Shown here in pieces: positions 1-9,100 of a DNA stretch of 64,000 bases; the first letter of the stretch is position 1, and each line of letters begins with the position of its first letter. The DNA comes from Ktedonobacter sp. SOSP1-85. Lineage in GTDB: Bacteria > Chloroflexota > Ktedonobacteria > Ktedonobacterales > Ktedonobacteraceae. Made by a program: the position numbers and the translations under genes. Under the pieces are notes generated by a model. The model saw only the letters and a program-made list of their open reading frames with translations, did no database searches and had not been told where the DNA came from. The stretch covers positions 5,619,501-5,683,500 of the forward strand of contig NZ_BNJI01000001.1 of assembly GCF_016587415.1 (NCBI RefSeq), written 5' to 3'.

Positions 1-911
1 CAATAGCTCTTGATTTAAAGGATACTGGTCTGCACTATAACAAGGGGAATGTGCTTCGAGCGCTGGGGCGACAAGAAGAAGCTCTGGCTGCTTATGAACA
101 GGCCATTGCCCTTGATCTAACCAGTGTAGGTGCCTACATCAACAAAGGAAATGTTCTCCTTGCGCTGGGGCGACAACAAGAGGCTCTGGCTGCTTATGAG
201 CACTCTATTAAGCTAGACCCAACATCAGTTCTTGCCTATATTAACAAAGGACGTGCGCTTGTAGCGCTAAGGAGGCGAGAAGAAGCCATAACCGCCTATG
301 ATCAGGCCATCGCCCTTGATTCAAATAATGCCTTTGCCTACGGTTACAAAGGAAATGCTCTTCGGGAGTTAGGAAGGCGGGAGGAGGCCCTGCTCGCCTA
401 TGATCAGGCCATTGCCCTTGATTCAAAGGATACTAGTATTTATTATAACAAAGGTCGTATCCTTCGAGCATTGGGAAGGCTGGAAGAAGCTCTGGCTGCT
501 TATGAACAGGCCATTGCCCTTGATCTAACCAGTGTAGGTGCCTACGTTAACAAAGGAAATGTCCTCCTCGTGCTGGGACGACAAGAAGAGGCTCTGACCG
601 CTTATGAGCAGGCTATTAAGCAAAATCCATCATCAATTCCTGACTACATTAACAAAGGGTATGCGCTTGTAGCGTTAGAAAGACGAGAGGAAGCCTTGCT
701 TGCCTATGATCAGGCAATCGCCTTTGATCCAAAAAATGCTTTTGCCTACGGCTATAAAGGGAATGTCCTTCGAGAGTTAGGGAGGCGAGAGGAGGCCTTG
801 GCTGCCTATGAGCAGGCAATCACCCTTGAGCCAAGATTTACGGATATTAAAGACGTTTTGCTTCAAGAGTTGAAACAACAAAGCACAGAAGCCAAAAAAG
901 AAAGCGCCTAG
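1..911 (+). CDS. TPR-repeat protein, 3' part (5' end outside window)
   Basis: The reading frame is already open at base 3 and ends at a TAG at 909-911. The visible ~302 residues are almost entirely tetratricopeptide repeats of 34 residues (pattern GxxLxxLGRxEEALAAYEQAIALDP), about eight of them, followed by a short charged tail rich in Lys and Glu. TPR arrays are protein-interaction superhelices. No catalytic part is visible. Because three NLR-like genes follow on the same strand, this could be the C-terminal repeat region of another STAND-type protein, but that is inference: the N-terminus lies outside the window. Neighbouring repeats are near-identical at DNA level, suggesting recent expansion. 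The ATG at 51 lies inside a repeat and is not a credible start. Confidence 0.85.
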   Translation, partial: IALDLKDTGLHYNKGNVLRALGRQEEALAAYEQAIALDLTSVGAYINKGNVLLALGRQQEALAAYEHSIKLDPTSVLAYINKGRALVALRRREEAITAYDQAIALDSNNAFAYGYKGNALRELGRREEALLAYDQAIALDSKDTSIYYNKGRILRALGRLEEALAAYEQAIALDLTSVGAYVNKGNVLLVLGRQEEALTAYEQAIKQNPSSIPDYINKGYALVALERREEALLAYDQAIAFDPKNAFAYGYKGNVLRELGRREEALAAYEQAITLEPRFTDIKDVLLQELKQQSTEAKKESA

Positions 912-966
912 GTTAAGTCTCTAACTCAGGTGCTTTTAAAGTTGATGAAAGAAGCTGCTTGTAGTG

Positions 967-1299
967 CTACGGTTTTTCAGGCAGGCGGGCCAGTATCTGA
1001 GTGAGCAGGGCGGTATGCTCGTCAAACTTGGCTTCTAGTCGATCCAGGCGATTTTCAACCCGCTCAGTGTTTTCTTTGATATCGCTTAAATTTTCTTTGA
1101 TTGCAGCGATATCCTCAGCCTGGCGTGTGTAAAGACCAAGAAGAATAGTTCCATTCTCATTAAGCTCTTGCAGAGTGCGGCCTAGTTCTGCTGGCATGTT
1201 TCTCTCTGCGTTTTGTTCGTTATGGAGGCGACGCAACTCTAAGTTCAATACTTTGCGCTCCAAGGCGGCGATCCGATCCTCATATGTAGACACTGGCAT
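967..1299 (-). CDS. Small coiled-coil protein of unknown function
   Basis: A 110-residue protein that is helical and heptad-like almost throughout: an early segment with IAALERKVLNLELRR, and a late one rich in the pattern IKENLxDIKENTERVENRLDRLEAKFDEH. No membrane segment, signal peptide or catalytic motif is visible. The start ATG is preceded by AAAGGAG only one base away, which is close for a Shine-Dalgarno. A TATACT-like -10 lies about 35 nt upstream on the same strand. It faces the TPR gene convergently and is divergent from the NLR modules. Function is not recognised; an adaptor or oligomerisation role is possible but unsupported. Confidence 0.6.
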   Translation of the reverse strand: MPVSTYEDRIAALERKVLNLELRRLHNEQNAERNMPAELGRTLQELNENGTILLGLYTRQAEDIAAIKENLSDIKENTERVENRLDRLEAKFDEHTALLTQILARLPEKP

Positions 1300-1700
1300 G
1301 CTCCTTTCTCTTTTATGGAGTATAACATAATTCGAAGAGTAAGTAGCTAAAGCTTCTTATCATTTATACATAGCAAGAGAGAAGTATCCAACACTCGACT
1401 GACGCCAGCGAATTGATTGTAACTGGTCTATGAACGATAAATTGCACAAAGTACTGTCCCGGAAACTACCGTTAAGTAAATTAACGATTTTATATCCTCT
1501 AATAAGTGTGTGCGTTGTCGTTGATCTATAGAGGAGACATAATTGTTGTGTATAGCGCTCCCAAGGAACTCTACACATAGGGTCTCGCTAGGATGACGAA
1601 TCTATTGTGACTCAAATGCTTGTTGCATGAATAGCTCCAAACTATTATGTGCCAGCCATTATTTGATATACTCTAACTGATCAATACAGAAAGTATATGT
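1300..1700. other. Intergenic region upstream of module 1
   Basis: About 400 bases without a credible gene. A short open frame here on the minus strand (1360-1578) has no ribosome binding site or recognisable product. At 1667-1672 there is a TATACT that could be the -10 of module 1, but no good -35 stands 16-19 nt before it. The last ~60 bases (GATCAATACA and AAGGAG blocks) resemble the regions upstream of modules 2 and 3. Confidence 0.4.
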
Positions 1701-1713
1701 AAGGAGAATGTGG

Positions 1714-2181
1714 ATGGATCCTATTAGTATCATCGTGACGGCATTAATTTCTGGAGCGGGAGCGGCCCTTAAGCCAACGGCAGAAAGCGTTATTAAAGAT
1801 GGGTATGCAGGGCTCAAAGCCCTCATTCAACGTAAGTATGAGCACGTGAATGTGACAGAACTGGAGAAAAATCCAGCCTCTAAGAGTAGGCAGGCTGTGC
1901 TCCAGGAAGATCTGGAAGCGACAGACGCCGGCCAGGATAAAGAATTACTTCGTTCGGCAAAAGCCCTCCTTGATGTTATCCAGGCTCACGTATCCGATGC
2001 TCCTAAAGCAGTAGGGTTGGATCTGGAAGATATCAAAGGCGCCTCTTTGACAGCGGAACACATTCTTGCCCAGGGAAATCAAGCGACTGGCATAAAGGCG
2101 AAGGGACTCGATATTCAGGGGGATATCACATTTCGTGATGTCACTGCTTGTAGCGGGGAAGATGCTCCGCCAAAAAACTGA
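1714..2181 (+). CDS. Module 1 small protein: putative Bell/HeLo-like effector with C-terminal amyloid-type motif
   Basis: A 155-residue protein. Residues 1-22 (MDPISIIVTALISGAGAALK) form a hydrophobic Gly/Ala-rich helix, followed by a charged helical middle and a beta-prone tail around residues 128-148 containing GLDIQGDITF. This layout matches what is known of Bell-domain proteins encoded next to bacterial NLRs, where the C-terminal motif is the amyloid signalling part; the assignment is by pattern only. The ATG at 1714 is chosen over the one at 1708 because AAGGAG (1701-1706) then has a 7-nt spacing and the protein aligns with both paralogs. The last codons, CCA AAA AAC TGA, contain an in-phase A AAA AAC heptamer. 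The NLR gene starts 20 nt downstream in the -1 frame. Confidence 0.75.
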   Translation: MDPISIIVTALISGAGAALKPTAESVIKDGYAGLKALIQRKYEHVNVTELEKNPASKSRQAVLQEDLEATDAGQDKELLRSAKALLDVIQAHVSDAPKAVGLDLEDIKGASLTAEHILAQGNQATGIKAKGLDIQGDITFRDVTACSGEDAPPKN

Positions 2182-2220
2182 TAACCCCTACACCCGAAGA
2201 CGTGCTCAAGGGCGTAGGGG
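2172..2220 (+). promoter_or_regulatory. Candidate -1 programmed frameshift site, module 1
   Basis: A slippery heptamer A AAA AAC (2172-2178) lies in phase with the small gene and is followed at once by its TGA. After a 6-nt spacer comes a hairpin: 2185-2195 pairs with 2210-2220 (11 positions, one A-C mismatch) with a 14-nt loop. The -1 frame reads on without a stop through LITPTPEDV into the NLR gene, whose GTG (2202) sits in the loop. Heptamer, spacing and stem match the known layout of -1 frameshift signals. Termination-reinitiation, or a miscounted A-run, remain alternatives. Confidence 0.55.
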
Positions 2221-5200
2221 TCTTCATATTCAAGGATAATAAGACCGGTAGTGGTATCCAGATCGAAAATAATACCTATATTGGTGCTCATTCATCTTCG
2301 ACACGAGCCAGGAGAACACGTCCTTTTATGGCTGCTGATTTGCCTCCTGACCTGATCACACGACCACACGAATTTGAGGCCGTGAAACAGAGCCTTCTCT
2401 CGACCGAACGGAGCCGACCAACAGCGATCACGGCAGCGCTCCGAGGAGCTGGAGGATATGGAAAGACGACACTTGCCCTCATGCTCTGCCATGATCGAGA
2501 CATACAAACAGCATTCCCCGATGGTATTCTCTGGGTCACGCTCGGTGAAAAACCTGTCAATATCATTGCCAAAATCGAAGAACTCATCTTCGTTCTGAGC
2601 AATGAGCGGCTCAGCCTGGTGAGTACGGATGCTGCTATCACCAAGCTGCGAGAAGCTCTTGCCGAAGGCCAATATCTCCTGGTGATTGACGATATCTGGC
2701 GTCCCTCCGACCTTGCTCCCTTTCTCCAGGGAGGGCCTCAATGTGCTCGATTGCTCACCACACGTAACGAGCAAGACATTCCCTCCACCGCGAGCCGGAT
2801 CCAGGTGGATGCAATGCGCCCGCAAGAAGCAACACAGCTTCTACAAACAGGATTGCTGCATGAGGCTACCGAAGAGCAGTTCAAGCCCTTGTTTCAGCAC
2901 TTTGCAGCGCGACTTGGAGAATGGCCCTTGTTGCTCACCTTAGCAAATGGCATCTTACGGCAACATCTCCGCCAGAATGAGCCTCTCCAGGACGCTCTCA
3001 CGTACTTGCAACGGACGTTAGAGAAGCGAGGAGTCGTGGCCTTTGATGCCAGGAACACAGAAGCTCGTCGTGAGGCCGTCGCCAGAACGATTGAAGTTAG
3101 TCTTGAGTTACTCACACCGGAAGAAGTGGCTCGCTATCAAGAACTGGCGATTTTTCCTGAGGATGTGGATATTCCGCTGAAGACTGTACAGCAATTATGG
3201 CAGACAACAGCCAACTTCGATGCATTCGATACCGTGGATCTCTGTTCTCGTCTCGCTGGGCTTTCTCTGCTTCTCACCTATGATCTCTCCACACGATCAA
3301 TTCGCCTCCATGATGTCATACGTCACTACTTGCAAGTCAAGATGAGAGCCGTATTGCCAGTCCTTCACGGTTGTTTTTTGGATTCCTATGCCCTTTCCCA
3401 CTGGGAAGATCTCTCTCTGGATGAGCCGTACTTGTGGCAGCATTTGATAGAGCATCTGATTGCTGCACAGCGAGCCGAGAGTGTTCTCTCCACAGTGACG
3501 GATTTAGGGTATCTGGCGATGAAGACGTGGAAGTATGGAGCCTTAGCAGTGGAACGCGATCTGCAGGAGGTGATGAACAAGAATAATCATAATAGCTCGC
3601 TCACTCTTTTCCATCGGCTCTTTGTCAGAGCCGCTCATCTGCTGAGCCAGGGACAAACCCTAGCCGAGGTGGAGGCAATGCTGTTGACCTATTGCAATCA
3701 GACGGAGGATGGGAAGGTGCTGTATCCAGACTGGCCACACGAGCCAATGACTGGCCCTAGCATTCTTCCCTGGCATTCATGGCCACGGATAGGGAGCAGT
3801 GCACTTCTCCGTACCCTCAGAGGCCATACCAGTTTTGTGAAGGGCTGCGCCATCAGTCCCGATGGAACCTGGATCGTCTCCGCTTCCGATGATGGGACAC
3901 TCAAAGTCTGGGATGCCGTCACCGGAGCGGAACGATATACTCTCTATGGCCATACCGGTCCGGTGAATGAGTGCGCCATCAGTCCCGATGGAACCTGGAT
4001 CGTCTCCGCTTCCGATGATGAAACACTCAAAGTCTGGGATGCCGTCACCGGAGCGGAACGATATACTCTCCATGGCCATACCAGTCCGGTGAAGGGCTGC
4101 GCCATCAGTCCCGATGGAACCTGGATCGTCTCCGCTTCCGATGATGAAACACTCAAAGTCTGGGATGCTCTCACCGGAGCGGAACGACACACCTTCAATG
4201 GCCATACCGATGAGGTGAATGAGTGCGCCATCAGTCCCGATGGAACCTGGATCGTCTCCGCTTCCGATGATAAGACACTCAAAGTCTGGGATGCTCTCAC
4301 CGGAACAGAACGACACACCTTCAATGGCCATACCGGTCCGGTGAAGGGCTGCGCCATCAGTCCCGATGGAAAGTGGATCGTCTCCGCTTCCGATGATAAG
4401 ACACTCAAAGTCTGGGATGCTCTCACCGGAACAGAACGACACACTCTCCGTGGCCATACTAGTTTAGTGTATGGCTGCGTGATCAGTCCCGATGGAACCT
4501 GGATCGTCTCGGCCTCCTATGATGAGACGCTCAAAGTCTGGGATACTCATACAGGGAAAGAACGATATACCCTCCATGGCCATGACCATATGGTGAAGAG
4601 GTGCGCCATCAGCCCTGATGGAACCTGGATCGTCTCCGCTTCCTATGATGGGACGCTCAAAGTCTGGGATGCTCTCACCGGAACAGAACGATATACCCTC
4701 AGAGGCCATGCAGGTCCGGTGTATGAGTGCGCCATCAGTCTCGATGGAAAGTGGATCGTTTCCGCTTCCTATGATGAGACGCTCAAAGTCTGGGATGCCC
4801 TCACCGGAGCGAAACGACGCACCTTCGGAGGCCATACACGTCTGGTGAATGGCTGCGCCATCAGCCCTGATGGAACCTGGATCGTCTCCGCTTCCTATGA
4901 TGAGACGCTCAAAGTCTGGGATGCTCTCACCGGAACAGAACGATATACCCTCAGAGGCCATGCAGGTCCGGTGTATGAGTGCGCCATCAGCCCCGATGGA
5001 AGGTGGATCGTCTCCGCTTCCTATGATGGGACACTCAAAGTTTGGGATGCCCTCACCGGTGCAGAACGATATACTCTCCGTGGCCATACCAATTCGGTGA
5101 ATGGCTGCGCCATCAGTCCTGATGGAACCTGGATCGTCTCCGCTTCTAATGATGGGACACTTAAAGTTTGGGATGCCCTCACCGGTACAGAACGACACAC

Positions 5201-5555
5201 TCTCCGTGGCCATACCAATTCGGTGAATGGCTGCGCCATCAGTCCTGATGGAAGGTGGATCGTCTCCGCTTCCTATGATACGCTCAAAGTTTGGGATGCC
5301 CTCACCGGTGCAGAACAACGCACCCTCCGTGGCCATACCAGTTTTGTGAGGGGGTGCGCCATCAGCCCCGATGGAAAGTGGATTGTTTCCGCTTCCCATG
5401 ATAAGACTCTCAAAGTCTGGGATTTGAATCGAGGAAATTATGTTACAACCTTCTATGCAGATACCACATTTTTCAGCTGTGCTTGGTGTCCCGATAGTAT
5501 TCATCTCATCGCAACAGGAGGAAACAATCTCTACTTTCTGCGAATGGTTTGTTAA
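2202..5555 (+). CDS. Module 1 NLR-like NB-ARC/WD40 protein (14 WD repeats)
   Basis: A STAND-type ATPase of 1117 residues. Residues 1-28 hold a beta-prone motif (GSGIQIENNTYIG). NB-ARC follows: Walker A GAGGYGKTT, Walker B YLLVIDDIW, sensor-like LLTTR, GEWPLLLTLA (GLPL-like), a winged-helix part around FPEDVDIPL, and LHDVIRHYL in the MHD position. From about residue 535 there are 13 WD40 repeats of 42 residues plus one degenerate last blade, enough for two seven-bladed propellers. Repeat 12 lacks one residue. By family knowledge, ligand binding to the repeats would trigger NB-ARC oligomerisation and templating of the partner effector; defence is inferred. The GTG start has no Shine-Dalgarno, and the frame is open upstream to the slippery site of the previous gene. 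Confidence 0.88.
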   Translation: MLKGVGVFIFKDNKTGSGIQIENNTYIGAHSSSTRARRTRPFMAADLPPDLITRPHEFEAVKQSLLSTERSRPTAITAALRGAGGYGKTTLALMLCHDRDIQTAFPDGILWVTLGEKPVNIIAKIEELIFVLSNERLSLVSTDAAITKLREALAEGQYLLVIDDIWRPSDLAPFLQGGPQCARLLTTRNEQDIPSTASRIQVDAMRPQEATQLLQTGLLHEATEEQFKPLFQHFAARLGEWPLLLTLANGILRQHLRQNEPLQDALTYLQRTLEKRGVVAFDARNTEARREAVARTIEVSLELLTPEEVARYQELAIFPEDVDIPLKTVQQLWQTTANFDAFDTVDLCSRLAGLSLLLTYDLSTRSIRLHDVIRHYLQVKMRAVLPVLHGCFLDSYALSHWEDLSLDEPYLWQHLIEHLIAAQRAESVLSTVTDLGYLAMKTWKYGALAVERDLQEVMNKNNHNSSLTLFHRLFVRAAHLLSQGQTLAEVEAMLLTYCNQTEDGKVLYPDWPHEPMTGPSILPWHSWPRIGSSALLRTLRGHTSFVKGCAISPDGTWIVSASDDGTLKVWDAVTGAERYTLYGHTGPVNECAISPDGTWIVSASDDETLKVWDAVTGAERYTLHGHTSPVKGCAISPDGTWIVSASDDETLKVWDALTGAERHTFNGHTDEVNECAISPDGTWIVSASDDKTLKVWDALTGTERHTFNGHTGPVKGCAISPDGKWIVSASDDKTLKVWDALTGTERHTLRGHTSLVYGCVISPDGTWIVSASYDETLKVWDTHTGKERYTLHGHDHMVKRCAISPDGTWIVSASYDGTLKVWDALTGTERYTLRGHAGPVYECAISLDGKWIVSASYDETLKVWDALTGAKRRTFGGHTRLVNGCAISPDGTWIVSASYDETLKVWDALTGTERYTLRGHAGPVYECAISPDGRWIVSASYDGTLKVWDALTGAERYTLRGHTNSVNGCAISPDGTWIVSASNDGTLKVWDALTGTERHTLRGHTNSVNGCAISPDGRWIVSASYDTLKVWDALTGAEQRTLRGHTSFVRGCAISPDGKWIVSASHDKTLKVWDLNRGNYVTTFYADTTFFSCAWCPDSIHLIATGGNNLYFLRMVC
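3804..5423 (+). repeat. Tandem 126-nt WD40-coding repeats, NLR 1
   Basis: Thirteen consecutive near-identical 126-nt units (42 codons) encode the pattern GHTxxVxxCAISPDGxWIVSASxDxTLKVWDxxTGxERxTL. Differences concentrate at the two residues on each side of the Val after GHT, the residues around the Asp after SAS, and the residues near TGxER. The codons of the invariant parts are largely identical between units, consistent with recent duplication or conversion. Confidence 0.9.
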
Positions 5556-5580
5556 CACGTAGATATGCATCCAACGGAAA

Positions 5581-5611
5581 TTGATGAAAAACATAACCCT
5601 AATGATATAAT
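5581..5611 (+). promoter_or_regulatory. Candidate promoter of module 2
   Basis: TTGATG (5581-5586) and TATAAT (5606-5611) with a 19-nt spacer lie 40 nt before the module 2 start. The equivalent position of module 3 has TTGATA and TACAAT. Each module may therefore have its own sigma-70-type promoter. No terminator separates the modules, so read-through is also possible. Confidence 0.5.
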
Positions 5612-5651
5612 CATCTTTGTTCAATAAAAAATACGGCTAAGGAGAACTCGG

Positions 5652-6122
5652 ATGGATCCTATCAATATCATCTTGACGGCATTGGTCTCGGGAGCGGCAG
5701 CAGCACTTAAGCCCACGGCAGAAAACATCATTAAAGATGGGTATGCAGGTCTCAAAGCCCTCATTCAACGCAAATATGAGCACGTGAATGTCACAGAACT
5801 GGAGAAAAATCCGGCTTCTAAGAGTAGACAGGCAGTGCTTCAGGAAGATCTGGAAGCAACAGGCGCTGGCCAGGATGCAGAAATACTTCGTCAAGCCAAA
5901 GCGCTCCTCGATGCCATCCAGGCTCACGCGTCCGACGCTCCTCGTGCAGTAGGTTTGGATCTGGAAGATATCAAAGGGGCCTCCTTGACAGCGGAACACA
6001 TTCTTGCCCAGGGGAATCACGCGACTGGCGTAAAAGCGAAAGGACTCGACATTCAGGGGGATATCACATTCCGTGATGTCACTGCTCATAATGGAGAAGA
6101 TGCACCACCAAAAAACGGCTAA
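5652..6122 (+). CDS. Module 2 small protein: putative Bell/HeLo-like effector with C-terminal amyloid-type motif
   Basis: A 156-residue paralog of the small proteins at 1714 and 9588, with the same N-terminal hydrophobic helix (MDPINIILTALVSGAAAALK), charged middle (KNPASKSRQAVLQEDLEAT) and tail motif (GLDIQGDITFRDV). AAGGAG lies 7 nt before the ATG. The end reads CCA AAA AAC GGC TAA, so the slippery heptamer is kept although the stop moved one codon downstream. Membrane-permeabilising activity is a family-based guess; no enzyme motif is present. Confidence 0.75.
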   Translation: MDPINIILTALVSGAAAALKPTAENIIKDGYAGLKALIQRKYEHVNVTELEKNPASKSRQAVLQEDLEATGAGQDAEILRQAKALLDAIQAHASDAPRAVGLDLEDIKGASLTAEHILAQGNHATGVKAKGLDIQGDITFRDVTAHNGEDAPPKNG

Positions 6123-6158
6123 TCCCTACACCTGAAGGATTGCAAGGGGTTGTAGGGG
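6110..6158 (+). promoter_or_regulatory. Candidate -1 programmed frameshift site, module 2
   Basis: A AAA AAC (6110-6116) lies in phase. A 7-nt spacer is followed by a stem from 6124-6130 (CCCTACA) pairing with 6151-6157 (TGTAGGG), extended by a T-G pair at the base and a short inner CC/GG helix beyond a bulge. The -1 frame is open into the NLR gene, reading RLIPTPEGL before the TTG at 6140. The stem sequence differs from module 1, yet pairing is largely kept, and the A-C mismatch of module 1 is here an A-T pair. PTPE is conserved upstream of the nominal NLR start. Confidence 0.5.
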
Positions 6159-9100
6159 CAACACTTGACAATGTAACCGTTGGTCGTGACCTCAGCATCG
6201 AGAAAATTGAGATCAATACGAATCTCGTTTCGGCACCTGCCAAGAGAACACGTCCTTTTATGGCTGCTGATTTGCCTGCTGACCTAGTCACACGACCACA
6301 TGAATTTGAGGCCGTGAAACAGAGCCTTCTCTCGACCGAGCGAAGCCGACCAACAGCGATCACGGCCGCTCTTCAAGGAGCTGGGGGATATGGTAAGACG
6401 ATGCTTGCCCTCATGCTCTGCCATGATCGAGAAATACGGGAGGCATTCCTAGACGGCATTCTCTGGGTCACGCTGGGTGAAAAACCCGTCAACGTCATTG
6501 CCAAGATCGAAGAGCTGATCTTAGTCCTGAGTAATGAGCGACTCAGCCTGGTAAGTATGGATGCTGCTATCACTAAACTACGGGAGACCCTTGCTGATAG
6601 CCAGTATCTCCTGGTGATTGACGATATCTGGCGTTCCTCTGATCTTGCGCCCTTTCTCCAGGGAGGTCCTCGATGCGCTCGACTGCTTACCACGCGTAAT
6701 GAGCAAGATATCCCATCCACAGCAATCCAAATCCAGGTAGATGCAATGCGTCAGCAAGAAGCGACACAGCTTCTACAAACAGGATTGCAGCAAGAGGCTA
6801 CCGAAGAGCAATTCAAGCCATTGTTTGAGCACCTTGCTGTGCAACTAGGAGAATGGCCCTTGTTGCTCACCCTGGCAAATGGCGTCTTACGACAACACCT
6901 CCATCAGCATGAGCCTCTCCAGGACGCTCTCACCTACTTGCAACAGGCGTTAGAGAAGCGAGGAGTCGTGGCCTTTGATGCCAGGAACACAGATGCTCGT
7001 CGAGAGGCTGTCGCCAGAACAATTGAAGTCAGTCTTGAACTGCTGACACCTGAGGAAGTGACTCGTTATCATGAGCTGGCAATTTTCCCCGAGGATGTGG
7101 ATATTCCGCTGAAGACGGTGCAGCAATTATGGCAGACAATGGCCAACTTCGACGCGTTCGATACCGTGGATCTCTGTTCTCATCTTGCTGGGCTCTCTCT
7201 CCTGCTCACCTATGACCTCTCCACGCGATCGATTCGCCTACATGATGTCATACGCCACTATCTTCAAATTAAGATGAGAGCCGAATTGCCAGCCCTTCAC
7301 GGTCAGTTTTTGGACTCCTATAGACTCTCCCGCTGGGGTGATCTCTCCATTGACGAACCGTATCTGTGGCAGCATTTGATAGAGCATCTGATTGCAGCAC
7401 AGCGAGCCAAGTGTCTTCTCTCCGCAGCGAAAGATCTTCGGTACTTGGCGACAAAGACGTGGAAGTATGGAGTTTCTGCAGTGGAACGTGATCTCCAGGT
7501 GGTGATGAATAAGAATGCTCATGACCCCGAGCTAGCTCTTTTCCATAGGCTCTTTTTCAGAGCCGCTCATCTGCTGAGTCAGGGACAAACGTCGGCCGAG
7601 ATACAAGCAATGATGTTGACTTATTGCAATCAGACGGAGGATGGGAAGGTGCTATATCCAGGCTGGCAACATGAGCCTATAACAGGCCCTAGCGTTCTAC
7701 CCTGGCATTCATTGCCTCTGATAGGAAGCAATACTCTTCTCCGTACCCTCAGTGGCCATACTGGCTCAGTGACTGGGTGCGCGGTTAGTTCCGATGGGAA
7801 ATGGATCGTCTCCGCTTCTGAGGACAGGACGCTCAAAGTCTGGGATGTCCTCACCGGAGCAGAACGATGCACCCTCCATGGCCATACCGATTCAGTAACT
7901 GGATGCGCGATTAGTCCCGATGGAAAGTGGATCGTCTCCGCTTCTAAGGATGAGACCCTCAAAGTCCGGGATGTCCTCACTGGTACAAAACGACACACCC
8001 TTAGCGGTCATACAGGTTGGGTGACTGGGTGTACCTTTAGTCCCGATGGAAAGTGGATCGTCTCCGCTTCTGAGGATAGGACGCTCAAAATCTGGGATGC
8101 CTTCACTGGAGCAGAACGACGCACCCTTAGCGGTCATACAGATTGGGTGAATAGGTGCGCGATTAGTCCCGATGGAAAGTGGATCGTCTCCGCTTCTGAG
8201 GATGGGACGCTTAAAGTCTGGGATACCCTCACTGGAGCAGAACGACACGCTCTCCATGGTCATAATAGATCGGTGACTGGGTGTGCCTTTAGTCCCGATG
8301 GAAAGTGGATCGTCTCCGCTTCTGAGGACAGGACGCTCAAAATCTGGGATGCCTTCACTGGAGCAGAACGACGCACCCTTAGCGGTCATACAGGTTGGGT
8401 GAATGGGTGTGCCTTTAGTCCTGATGGAAAGTGGATCGTCTCCGCTTCTAATGATAAGAAGCTCAAAGTCTGGGATGCCTTCACTGGAGCAGAACAACAC
8501 ACCCTTAGTGGTCATACCGACTGCGTGACTGGGTGTGCCTTTAGTCCTGACGGAAAGTGGATCGTCTCCGCTTCTGAGGATGGGACGCTCAAAGTCTGGG
8601 ATGCCCTCACCGGAGCAGAACGACACACTCTTGGCGACCATATTGGCTTAGTGTATGGCTGCGCAGTTAGCCCTGATGGCAAATGGATCGTCTCCGCTTC
8701 TAAGGATGAAACGCTTAAAGTCTGGGACGCCCTCACTAGAGCAGAACGACACATCCTCCGTGGTCATACCGATTCACTAACTGGGTGCGCGATTAGTCCC
8801 GATGGGAAATGGATCGTCTCTGCTTCTGCGGATGGGACGCTTACAGTGTGGGATGCTCTCACCAGTACAAAACGAGATACCCTCAACGGCTATACCGATT
8901 GGTTGGCTGGATGCGCTATCAGTCCTGATGGAAAGTGGATCGTCTCCGCTTCTGCGGATGGGACGCTTACAGTGTGGGATGCCCTCACCGGAACAGAACG
9001 ATACACCCTTGACGACCATACTGGCTCAGTGTATGGGTGCGCGGTTAGTCCCGATGGAAAGTGGATCGTCTCCGCTTCCCTTGATAAGACGCTCAAAGTC

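Noticed and set aside
1360..1578. Short minus-strand open frame before module 1
   Set aside because: No ribosome binding site and composition unlike coding sequence.
4464..5624. Long minus-strand open frame (386 codons) in the WD40 region of NLR 1
   Set aside because: Stop-free only because the 126-nt repeats lack stops in that frame; the product is a repeat shadow. The same holds for 3777-4457, 7892-8641 and 12257-13219.
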